Origin: Lachnospiraceae bacterium 3-1
GTDB lineage: Bacteria; Bacillota; Clostridia; Lachnospirales; Lachnospiraceae
Assembly: GCA_000403255.2 (NCBI GenBank)
Contig: KE159591.1
Coordinates: 269,823-333,822, forward strand
Direction: 5' to 3'
Length of the DNA stretch: 64,000 bases
Below are positions 15,774 to 24,085 of this stretch, one piece after another (within the stretch, counting starts at the first letter, position 1; the number at the start of each line of letters is the position of its first letter). A program made the translations under genes and the position numbers. The notes under the pieces were generated by a model, which saw only the letters and a program-made list of their open reading frames with translations, did no database searches and was not told where the DNA came from.

Positions 15774-16865
15774 TTATTCCTTTTTCTTTGGACGCCCAAT
15801 AAGAACAGGGGCTTTTTTATTTACAAATTCCACCACACCATATTCAAAAATCAGAAGATGACAAAGCGTCATAAGACATTCGATATAATATTTGAGGCAC
15901 ACTTCTGATGATAAGGAAACTACATTGGCCCATCCCTTCACTATGATAGACTTAAATCCCAAGGCCCCATGAGTTGCCATCAGAATCAATGAGTTGCGCC
16001 CACACCATGTAAGAATGGGAAATTTATAATACTTTTCTAAATACTCCAAAATCAACATAAAGCCCACAGATCCACACAAAGCACAAATTATATACAATGT
16101 GGGATAAATACCAAAACGCATATTATTGTAATCTACGACTCCGGTATTAAATGGAAAAATCAAAATATTAGTAAAAAATAATACCACACCTAACACGAAA
16201 CGATACCGTTTATCTGAAAATTTTTGCAATAGCAAGTACAACAAATATCCTGCACCAAGAAAAAGAAATCCTGTAATTCCTTTTGTCAGAGTGAGAACAG
16301 GTATACGGATTATTTTATAAACATTGCCGGACACCATTCCCTCAAGCGTATGAAATGCACCATCCGTTCCAAAAAATACAATAAGCGCCAGGCTCACACA
16401 AAATATTCTTCCGATGAGATGGAGACGCATAACTAGGAAAAAGATAACCTCTGCAAAAAGCAGTGTGGTCAAAAACCATAACGCCTGAATTCCACCGAAA
16501 GACATAGTTTTGTATAAATCAACCGCCAAATCTTTGATCTGATCAACGGTCTCCTTCTCTTTTAGAATCCGGGTGCCAATCCGATACAAGATGACAATAA
16601 AGCTAAATGAAAAATATGGGAGCAGCAACATTCGCCCTCTTTTTAACGTAAACTCTTTAAAAGAAGTATCAAAAAGTCTTCCCATGCGGCAAATCAAAAA
16701 ACCTGAAACAAGAAAGAAAATGGGTATCTTAAATGTACTGAGCCATCTGTCAATTGGGTTTCCTAAAGCAGTAATATGTCCAAACATAACCCCCAGAATT
16801 CCAATCCCCTTGGCGGCATCCAAAAATATTAAACGTTTTTTGTCCTTATCCATCTGCACCATCAT
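15774..16865 (-). CDS. Acyltransferase-3 family membrane protein
   Basis: This 363-residue protein has about ten membrane helices and opens with RLIFLDAAKGIGILGVMFGH, the N-terminal motif of the acyltransferase-3 (OafA/NolL/WecH) family, with the conserved His in GH and a following Arg/Lys-rich loop (LKRGRMLLLPYFSFSF near 76). Such proteins move acetyl or similar groups across the membrane onto extracytoplasmic sugars. It sits at the end of the MBOAT/ACP/ligase cassette and may provide a second, acetyl-type modification of the same polymer, which is inference. The start at 16865 has GGAGG five bases upstream. It lies 11 bases after the DUF4886-type gene. Confidence 0.85.
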   Translation of the reverse strand: MMVQMDKDKKRLIFLDAAKGIGILGVMFGHITALGNPIDRWLSTFKIPIFFLVSGFLICRMGRLFDTSFKEFTLKRGRMLLLPYFSFSFIVILYRIGTRILKEKETVDQIKDLAVDLYKTMSFGGIQALWFLTTLLFAEVIFFLVMRLHLIGRIFCVSLALIVFFGTDGAFHTLEGMVSGNVYKIIRIPVLTLTKGITGFLFLGAGYLLYLLLQKFSDKRYRFVLGVVLFFTNILIFPFNTGVVDYNNMRFGIYPTLYIICALCGSVGFMLILEYLEKYYKFPILTWCGRNSLILMATHGALGFKSIIVKGWANVVSLSSEVCLKYYIECLMTLCHLLIFEYGVVEFVNKKAPVLIGRPKKKE

Positions 16866-16876
16866 AAAGTCCTCCG

Positions 16877-18862
16877 TTATTTTTTCGTTTCTGCCTTTCC
16901 TTTTATTGTATTTGAATAAGCGCTGTAATACACTTTCTTTGCTTCTTTCCTATAGGTTTTCACTCTGTAATAATATGTTTTTCCCTTTTTAACAGACCTG
17001 TCATAATAATATACTCTTTTGTTTGTACCAATGGTCGCTATTTTTTTATATTTGCCGCCTTTACTGGAAGCGCGGTAAACTGTATATCCGTTAGCCTTAG
17101 AATTTTTCTTCCATGTAATCTTCACATACTTCTTACTGGTTGCTGTCACCTTGATCTTTACGGTTCCCGGAATCGTCATATCCACTTTTTCACTTAATTC
17201 CGTTTCCGTCAGTATATGTCCTGACACTGCACTGACTTTATAATAATACTTTTTATTGATTTTCGCCGTACTATCTGTATAAGCAGTCCCTTTGGAAGCT
17301 CCAATATATTCATATTGACGTGTATTGCTGTTAAAACGATAAATTCGATATTGCGTAGCCTCAGCAACCTTATTCCAAGACAACCTTATCTTTCCACCAT
17401 TGGAAGAAACCCCCGTAATTTTAGCTGTTAGTTTTTCTGGTTTTTGCCCTGACACATATAACGTATAACTGGCTGATGCACTACTGCTACTGTTGTATCT
17501 TACTTTTATCACCGCTTTTCCCATTTTACAAGCTGTGACTGTTCCATCCGCTGAAACCTTTGCAACCTTGGTATTACTACTGGTCCATTTGTAGGAATCC
17601 CCTTCTTTCCCATTTCTAACCCTGGGTGTCAGCCGAATCCGATCTCCCAGATTTACCTGATAAAAATTTTTTCCAAAACTCAACTGTGGAATAACTGTGT
17701 TTTCTATTGTTACATTACATACTGCCATTAATCCTGTAGTTGTTTTTGCAATGACAGCTGTAGCCCCTTCCCCTACGCCGGTTACGTACCCAGTGTTAGA
17801 ATTTACCGTTGCAATTTCTGGATTGAGACTTTTCCAATACAGTACTCCTCCTGCAGTTGGGGCATCCACTGCTGCCCATAATTGCGCGCCTTTTCCAATA
17901 GACAATTGCAGTTCACTTTTACTTATGGTAATCTTGTCACGAATAAGAGAATTTAACATGGAAAGCTGAACATCATACAAATTACAACCGGACAGGTCTG
18001 TTGACTTTACTGTCGGTTTTTCTCCATATATTTCATGATAGAAACATGCCGCCACGAAATAATATCCCGCATAACTGGGATGCTTTAAATCTGTATCTAT
18101 CATATTAATGGCTGGATGCACGCAACTGCTATGGAACACCTTCATGCCTGCCGGGAGCATTTTCACCCCCAGGTGATTTTGTAATCTGGTGTACGCATAT
18201 AATGTCCTTTCTTGAAATTCCTCTATGGAAAGCATCCGTTTTGTTCCATCCACGTTTGTACTGGTACCATTAGAATAACCTGCCGTCTCATACAAAAGAA
18301 CTTGTGCCTTAGGCTGGTACGCCCTGATATACGTCATAAGCTGCCTAGCTGAAGGAAGCATTTCGTTTTCATACTGCTCAATTCCTGCCTTGGTGTAATC
18401 CTGAAAAATAATATAATCATATGTCTCCCTTTTGAATGCAGACATCATTCTATCAAAATAAGTCTTATATGCCTCCGTCCAGAACGCGTAATAAGACAAA
18501 TATGCTCCATTATTTGCAACTACTCTTACCTTTAAATTCTTGTGATTGGCTTTTGCTAGTTCCTGCAGAATCATGCCTACGTCTCCGTTATTCCGTTTCG
18601 TAAAACTATTTCCAATCATTAGAACCTTCACTTCCGGCTCTACAGGTTCTAGCCCTTCTGTTTCATCCTTTCCAGCATCATCCTTTGTCACATCATCCTT
18701 TGCTGCTTCTGCAGTTTGCGTGGCGTTGTCCGACAGCATGCCAGCATATGCAGCCAAATTTGAACCTCTCCAAATAACAAAAAATAAAAAACAGGCAAAC
18801 AGAAACCTTAAAGATTTTTTTATATTAACCGGATCTTCCATTTTTTTTATAATTGTCTGCAT
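16877..18862 (-). CDS. Secreted DUF4886-type SGNH protein with Ig-like and Fn3-like repeats
   Basis: The protein has 661 residues from the ATG at 18862, chosen for AGGAG seven bases upstream; the longer frame would run into the previous gene. An N-terminal signal/anchor helix (about 14-32) is followed by an SGNH-hydrolase-like domain. VKVLMIGNSFTKRNNGD near 75 has the nucleophile Ser in GNSF, and DLKHPSYAGYYFVAACF near 262 carries the catalytic His. Then come two BIg2-type Ig-like modules (about 300-465) and two Fn3-like modules (about 480-660). The fold suggests an esterase acting outside the cell on acylated glycans. Next to MBOAT and a DltD-like protein it may trim or transfer the acyl group. 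Substrate unknown. Confidence 0.82.
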   Translation of the reverse strand: MQTIIKKMEDPVNIKKSLRFLFACFLFFVIWRGSNLAAYAGMLSDNATQTAEAAKDDVTKDDAGKDETEGLEPVEPEVKVLMIGNSFTKRNNGDVGMILQELAKANHKNLKVRVVANNGAYLSYYAFWTEAYKTYFDRMMSAFKRETYDYIIFQDYTKAGIEQYENEMLPSARQLMTYIRAYQPKAQVLLYETAGYSNGTSTNVDGTKRMLSIEEFQERTLYAYTRLQNHLGVKMLPAGMKVFHSSCVHPAINMIDTDLKHPSYAGYYFVAACFYHEIYGEKPTVKSTDLSGCNLYDVQLSMLNSLIRDKITISKSELQLSIGKGAQLWAAVDAPTAGGVLYWKSLNPEIATVNSNTGYVTGVGEGATAVIAKTTTGLMAVCNVTIENTVIPQLSFGKNFYQVNLGDRIRLTPRVRNGKEGDSYKWTSSNTKVAKVSADGTVTACKMGKAVIKVRYNSSSSASASYTLYVSGQKPEKLTAKITGVSSNGGKIRLSWNKVAEATQYRIYRFNSNTRQYEYIGASKGTAYTDSTAKINKKYYYKVSAVSGHILTETELSEKVDMTIPGTVKIKVTATSKKYVKITWKKNSKANGYTVYRASSKGGKYKKIATIGTNKRVYYYDRSVKKGKTYYYRVKTYRKEAKKVYYSAYSNTIKGKAETKK

Positions 18863-18878
18863 ATGCTCACTCCTGCTA

Positions 18879-20222
18879 TTAAAATGCAATATTGACTTCC
18901 GACTCATGAGTCGGGTCACCACTCATTCGAAAAGTAACTGTGCATACTCCATGTTCTTCAGGGGAAATCTCAAAATACCGTTCTTTTGCAAAATCCTGCA
19001 CTAAATATTTCTCTCCATCTTTTGGCGTAATCTGAATACGATATTCCATTCCCTCATATCGGTTGGAAACCACCTTTACCCTTCTAACCTTTTCCTTTGT
19101 TGATGAATCTTTGATCTCCTTATAGCTCAGCCCGTATACCTTTGGCGGCAAATTGGACAATTTTTCTGCACATGACTGATAGAACATCTCTTCTTGTGTC
19201 ACCTTACCAGTTACTAAATCTACCACAAGATTACTGAAAATTTCTGCACCCTCGGCATTCAAATGATTATTGTCCTGGAACAAAGTATTTGTATCTGGAA
19301 AATATTCCTCTCTACAAAGATTAAAATCGTAATATTCAATTCCGGTACCTTCAATCAATTCTTTTACCTTCTCAATATAGTCGTCATAATTGCCGCGCCC
19401 TGCTGTAAAATACGTAGAAACTGGTGTCGCCACCAACCTTAACTTCACATCATTTTTTTTGCAATAATCTATAATCTGAAACAAAATCTCTGACCAAAGA
19501 TCCGGCATCGTATCAACGTTAATCGAACTGTAGCCAGCCGTATCAAAAGGATTTTCTTCTACTGTCTCATCACCAGCAATAAAACCTTTGCCCTGATAAT
19601 CATCCATATATTCATAATTTTTATATGCATCTGTACTCTTCTTTTGCAATACATTCCCGATATACTCTCTGTCTAATAGCTTGTCCCAATTTCTTCTGGC
19701 AAGCAAAAAACTATTTGCATAGCATTCAGGCGCCGTACTCTTTGTCAAGAGATTCACTTTCCTCATAGAGGGCCGTAAATAATCCGAAACAATGTAAACA
19801 TCCGTCAAATCCTCGCTCCGGTTCACTTTACTGCTGCGGGCAATGGTAAAGCTCATCTCCAGATAAACCTCCTTGAGATCATACCGTTCCACTGCTTCCT
19901 GAATCAATGCGTAGGAAACATCCAATGGCTGACGGGAACTTCCAATACAAAAGGAATTTACTCCAAGCCTCTCATCAAAAACAGAAGTCATAAAAGCACG
20001 ATAGCTATGAGACGCTCCTACGAACAAAACATCTATATTATCCTGATTATAAAACTCATGCATGGTAAGCCTTGTATAAGAGGATGTATCATCAATTAAA
20101 ATATAGCGTAGCCCCTGGTTGATTCCCAACACCATCGCTATCACAATAAAGAGAGCAAAAATACGTTTAAAAATATGGGCCGTTTTCATCATCCATGCCG
20201 GCCGATCCTGATCAATCTGCAT
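18879..20222 (-). CDS. Membrane-anchored DltD/AlgX-like SGNH protein
   Basis: This 447-residue protein has an N-terminal membrane anchor (about 16-36) and an extracytoplasmic SGNH-like domain: VLFVGASHSYRAF near 64 (Ser in GASHS) and FQDNNHLNAEGAEIFS near 318 with the Asp-x-x-His pair. Such proteins (DltD, AlgJ/AlgX, PatB) work with MBOAT proteins to move acyl groups onto extracellular polymers. Its gene follows the ligase gene with an 11-base overlap (GTATATGCAGATTGA), a sign of coupling. A good ribosome site, AAGGAAG, supports the start at 20222; a second ATG is at 20192. About 130 C-terminal residues are not recognised. Confidence 0.82.
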   Translation of the reverse strand: MQIDQDRPAWMMKTAHIFKRIFALFIVIAMVLGINQGLRYILIDDTSSYTRLTMHEFYNQDNIDVLFVGASHSYRAFMTSVFDERLGVNSFCIGSSRQPLDVSYALIQEAVERYDLKEVYLEMSFTIARSSKVNRSEDLTDVYIVSDYLRPSMRKVNLLTKSTAPECYANSFLLARRNWDKLLDREYIGNVLQKKSTDAYKNYEYMDDYQGKGFIAGDETVEENPFDTAGYSSINVDTMPDLWSEILFQIIDYCKKNDVKLRLVATPVSTYFTAGRGNYDDYIEKVKELIEGTGIEYYDFNLCREEYFPDTNTLFQDNNHLNAEGAEIFSNLVVDLVTGKVTQEEMFYQSCAEKLSNLPPKVYGLSYKEIKDSSTKEKVRRVKVVSNRYEGMEYRIQITPKDGEKYLVQDFAKERYFEISPEEHGVCTVTFRMSGDPTHESEVNIAF

Positions 20223-22254
20223 ATACTACTACTTCCTTCTTTTTCGCTAATAGTACTCCATCTGCTATGGGATATCCCAGTGCCACCATAGACCACACTC
20301 TATGGTTCTCAGGAATATCAAATCCATCCAAAACCGTTTTTACGGGTTCTGCATTCCGTAAAGTTGACAAAGCATTCAGCCATACAGAACCAATACCGTA
20401 GGACTGTGCTGCCAAAAACATATTTTCTGCTGCACAAGATGCATCTTGACATCCATTGACATTTCTCTCATCATTAGAAATTAATACAAGACAAGCTGGA
20501 TTTTCGAATCCATAGCAGTACACCTTATGTTCCTTTGCTGTTACAACTGCTGCTTCTTTTAGCCGCTGAATATTTTCTTTTTTCCGAATGACAGTAAACC
20601 GCCATGTCTGCATATTATGCCCAGATGGAGCATAATAACCAGCCTGTAAAATCATCTCCAGGATATTATCTGGAATGGCCTTATCCTGAAATTTCCGAAT
20701 ACTCCTTCGTGTTAAAATAGCCTGCATTACAGGATTCATCAATGTTTGATCCCCGTTTGACTCCCACATAGCTCGCAAAGCTTTCCGGTCTATCTTTAAC
20801 ATTCTGTTTCGTGGCAATTCAGAAATACAAATGTAAATGACCGGAATCTTATACCGTTCCATCCGAGTGGAAAGCCACTTACGTATATCATCTTCTGAAT
20901 ATTGATTATTTCTGACAACAACATATAACGCTGGCACAAACCCTAGAATTCCTTCTGGATCTGGGACCCCTATGCATGCACATTCCACAATGTTAGGGTA
21001 TTCTGAAGCAATATTTTCAACCTCTATCGGAGATACCTTCTCCCCACCTACATTGATAATATCATCGGCTCTTCCCAGCATATAAACAAGCTCATCTTCT
21101 ATATAAATCATATCACCAGTAAGTAGCCAGCCGCCCTGGAGGGTTTTTGCAGTCTCCTCCGGCTGATTCCAATATCCTGCCATCTGCATATCGCCTTTTA
21201 AGGCCATTCTGCCTGGATGTTCTCTATCGCTTACAATCTCTTCTCCTGCCTCATTCAACACCTTAACTTCCACATTCGGCAGTGGTTTTCCTAATGCCCC
21301 CACTTTCACAGGATCAGACGCCACTGCCGTGACATCCAAAAACAAAGCTCCTCCTGTCTCAGATGACCCCCATGTATTATAAATCTGTGTATTTGGCAAA
21401 ATACTTGTCAAATTTTTTCTCTGTTCTATTGATAAAGACCCTGCGCCTGCTTCAATCAAATGGAAGCGCCCCATAACCTCCGCAAATTTATCCTGCATCT
21501 GTCTGGAGATTGTTTCCACAGAAGCCGGCACTACTGACAAGGCCGTACAATCATATAAATCCAGATTATTCTCAATTTCCTTTGCAAAGGTAAATCCATT
21601 TTGAAGTATCAAAGTAGCTCCTCGGTAAAGCACCGCTCGAAGTACTCTTAATGCAAAAGAATGATTTAATGGCAAAGGCAGCAAAAGGCGTTCTTCTTCT
21701 TTCAATCCTATCCCCGCAAGAGTATTAGATAAAATCTGATACACAGCTTTAAAAGTCAAAATAACGCCCTTTGCACGTCCTGTAGTACCGCTTGTAAATA
21801 ACAATTCTGCAATTGTATCTTCCTTGGGCAATTCATATACGACTTCTGGAAGCTGCTCCTGTTCTTCATCTTCAGAGCATATTTGCCGCAGAGAATAGGT
21901 TTTGCATTCATTTGCATATTCTTTTAATGGTTTATCTGTCAGGAAAACAGCAGCATTTGTATCTTTATAAATAAATGCAGCATTTTCAGGCGTTGCATTC
22001 TTGTCAATAAATACTGCTACCGCCCCACAGAAATGAATCCCAAGATAAGCAGACACCATTTCTGTTTTGGATACTGCTGAAAATAAAACACAGTCCCCTT
22101 TTTTCACTCCCAGCCATGACAGTCTTCGGGCGATCAATTCCATCCGTTTTGCCAGCTCTCCATAAGTCAATTGTTCTTTCTTAAATGCCACAGCCAATTT
22201 GTCTGGCTGTTTTGAAGCCAATTCCAGTATACGATTTACAAGGGTATCATACAT
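20212..22254 (-). CDS. AMP-forming acyl ligase fused to nitroreductase
   Basis: This 680-residue fusion has an ANL adenylation enzyme at about 1-500: LLFTSGTTGRAKGV near 152, NTWGSSETGG near 295, WLLTGDMIYIEDELVYMLGR near 375, DDIINVGGEKVSP, and the catalytic Lys region RNRMLKIDRKAL near 485. A nitroreductase-family domain follows at about 507-680: LTRRSIRKF at its start and APSGHNMQTWRF near 542, both FMN-binding signatures. The ligase half is expected to activate an acid as acyl-AMP and load the carrier protein encoded 4 bases upstream, as DltA does. The flavin half could oxidise or reduce the carrier-bound acyl group, like oxidase domains of nonribosomal synthetases; that is inference. DltA is normally about 500 residues without this domain. 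Confidence 0.88.
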   Translation of the reverse strand: MYDTLVNRILELASKQPDKLAVAFKKEQLTYGELAKRMELIARRLSWLGVKKGDCVLFSAVSKTEMVSAYLGIHFCGAVAVFIDKNATPENAAFIYKDTNAAVFLTDKPLKEYANECKTYSLRQICSEDEEQEQLPEVVYELPKEDTIAELLFTSGTTGRAKGVILTFKAVYQILSNTLAGIGLKEEERLLLPLPLNHSFALRVLRAVLYRGATLILQNGFTFAKEIENNLDLYDCTALSVVPASVETISRQMQDKFAEVMGRFHLIEAGAGSLSIEQRKNLTSILPNTQIYNTWGSSETGGALFLDVTAVASDPVKVGALGKPLPNVEVKVLNEAGEEIVSDREHPGRMALKGDMQMAGYWNQPEETAKTLQGGWLLTGDMIYIEDELVYMLGRADDIINVGGEKVSPIEVENIASEYPNIVECACIGVPDPEGILGFVPALYVVVRNNQYSEDDIRKWLSTRMERYKIPVIYICISELPRNRMLKIDRKALRAMWESNGDQTLMNPVMQAILTRRSIRKFQDKAIPDNILEMILQAGYYAPSGHNMQTWRFTVIRKKENIQRLKEAAVVTAKEHKVYCYGFENPACLVLISNDERNVNGCQDASCAAENMFLAAQSYGIGSVWLNALSTLRNAEPVKTVLDGFDIPENHRVWSMVALGYPIADGVLLAKKKEVVVYAD

Positions 22255-22258
22255 ATCC

Positions 22259-22495
22259 TTAGCCCTCCTTACTCTGAAGTTTTGTCACCATTTTGGCCAG
22301 ACCAGCAATTGAATTAAAATTCTCTTCAATAATTTCTTCATAAGGAATTGTAATTCCAAACTCCATCGTCAAAGTTGCAATAATGCCTGTAATTGTGAGA
22401 GAATCCAAGATTCCATCATCTACCAGTGCATTGCTGGATGTAAAATCCACATCTGGGTACTCTTCTGTTAAAAGCTCTAAAATTTTTTCTTCCAT
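22259..22495 (-). CDS. Acyl carrier protein (DltC-like)
   Basis: This 78-residue acidic protein has the four-helix carrier pattern, with the phosphopantetheine attachment Ser in DDGILDSLTITGII near residue 36. It is the size of DltC and other small carrier proteins. It lies between the MBOAT gene (9 bases) and the ligase gene (4 bases), so the ligase should charge it and the MBOAT protein should accept its acyl group at the membrane. The start has AGGAGG upstream. The dltC symbol is not given because the cargo may not be D-alanine. Confidence 0.9.
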   Translation of the reverse strand: MEEKILELLTEEYPDVDFTSSNALVDDGILDSLTITGIIATLTMEFGITIPYEEIIEENFNSIAGLAKMVTKLQSKEG

Positions 22496-22504
22496 TTTTT
22501 CCTC

Positions 22505-23989
22505 CTAATAGCGTTCATATGCAAATGAACTGGCATCATATCCAGTGCCATATATGCCCAACATAAATATTGATACGAATGCAACTGCATAAAAGCTCCA
22601 TCTTGCCAGTGCATTCCAACCTGAAATTCTTTCCCTGATACTAGATTTTTCCTGTTGTATCCCTACAATCCATAAAATCCCTATGGATAGAACCAGAAGT
22701 TTCATGTCAATCTCTGCAAGACCTAAGGTGTAAATCGTTCCATCAAAAAGCTCCCACAGACGAAAAGAATGTGTCATTCCCAGCAAGATTTTCCAGGAAT
22801 TCCTTAGAGAACCAGGGGCTGTAATCAATCGTCCCACACAGAAAATAGCGGTGGTCCGAACCATCTGAAACAATTGCCAGGAAGAAGCCTCTGTGTTGAT
22901 ATGCAAGAATTTATTAAATTTTTTAATCTCCGGGGCAAATACGGTTGTGGTTATAATAATGGCTCCCCAATAAATTCCCCAAAGAACATAATTCTTCCCC
23001 GTTCCATGCCACAAACCTGTCAACAGCCAAACCACTGCAAGGGGAATCACATTCATCATCGCCTTACCGGTCCGCTTTCCAAAATGATTTCTGACCCATG
23101 TACTAAATTTAATTAATCTTGGAGAGATAACAATTGGCATATATACATAATCCTTAAACCATGCACCAAGTGTAATGTGCCATCTTCTCCAGAATTCAGC
23201 CGCACTTTTTGAAAAAAATGGCCGTTTAAAGTTATTTTCCAGCTGAATGCCTAAAATCTGAGATATCCCAATTACAATATCCATATATCCGGAAAAATCA
23301 CAATATAACTGTACCGTAGACAATATAACTGCCATTGTCAGGATTGCTCCACTTTCCAGATAGTTATCAAGTCCTCCAAATACTGTATCCACAAAAATAG
23401 CAGCCCGGTCGGCAATTACAAGTTTTTTAAAATATCCCCACATTGCCAACTGCACTCCGGCACACAAATTATCATAATCAAACTCATGCCCTTCCAGTAA
23501 CTGCCCGGCAATACTCTTATGCTTGGATATGGGGCCTTGGATAATTTTGGGAAAATAAAGTGTAAAAAGAAGTAATTTCAAATAATTTGTTTCCGCTTTT
23601 TCTTTCTTCCAATATACATCTGCCAAGTAACCAATCAAGGAAAATGTATAATACGATATCCCAAGAGGTACCACCAGCCAACGGTATTGCCATCCATAAT
23701 GAGACGATACTTTTGTTAAAGTCAAAAAACCAAGTAAAAGAACTACCGCAGCTGACAAAAGTAATCTCTTCTTTTTTATATCCTGGGATGCTTTTTCCAT
23801 CCAGATTGCCGCAAAATAGGTGATAGCAACTGTTGCGCAGGCAATGCAAAAAATATCCAGGCCCCCAGCGAGATAAAAATAGCAACTGCCCACCAGAAGA
23901 ACTATCCACCGAACCTTCTTTGGCACTATAAAATATATTATAATTAAGGCCGTCATAAAAAGAAAAAAATAAATAGATGTTAAACTCAT
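22505..23989 (-). CDS. MBOAT family membrane acyltransferase (DltB/AlgI-like)
   Basis: The protein has 494 residues from the ATG at 23989; the start matches typical MBOAT N-termini (SLTSIYFFLFMTALIIIYF then VPKKVRWIVLL). About ten membrane helices follow, with QGPISKHKSIAGQLL near 163, YSGYMDIVIGISQILG near 225 in the form FSGYMDIVIG, and WRRWHITLGAWFKDYVYMP near 262. The catalytic His lies in VWLLTGLWHGTGKNYVLWG near 325. It passes an acyl group from the carrier protein through the membrane to an outside acceptor. It is the first gene of the acylation cassette. No strong ribosome site is seen before 23989, only GGGATAAAG. Confidence 0.9.
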   Translation of the reverse strand: MSLTSIYFFLFMTALIIIYFIVPKKVRWIVLLVGSCYFYLAGGLDIFCIACATVAITYFAAIWMEKASQDIKKKRLLLSAAVVLLLGFLTLTKVSSHYGWQYRWLVVPLGISYYTFSLIGYLADVYWKKEKAETNYLKLLLFTLYFPKIIQGPISKHKSIAGQLLEGHEFDYDNLCAGVQLAMWGYFKKLVIADRAAIFVDTVFGGLDNYLESGAILTMAVILSTVQLYCDFSGYMDIVIGISQILGIQLENNFKRPFFSKSAAEFWRRWHITLGAWFKDYVYMPIVISPRLIKFSTWVRNHFGKRTGKAMMNVIPLAVVWLLTGLWHGTGKNYVLWGIYWGAIIITTTVFAPEIKKFNKFLHINTEASSWQLFQMVRTTAIFCVGRLITAPGSLRNSWKILLGMTHSFRLWELFDGTIYTLGLAEIDMKLLVLSIGILWIVGIQQEKSSIRERISGWNALARWSFYAVAFVSIFMLGIYGTGYDASSFAYERY

Positions 23990-24085
23990 AACTTTATCCC
24001 ACTGCTTTCTGCTTGTCTCAAAGCTACTAAAATGGGCGTTTCTGGCACCCAACGTATATTATACTACATTCATTATATTGGAAAG

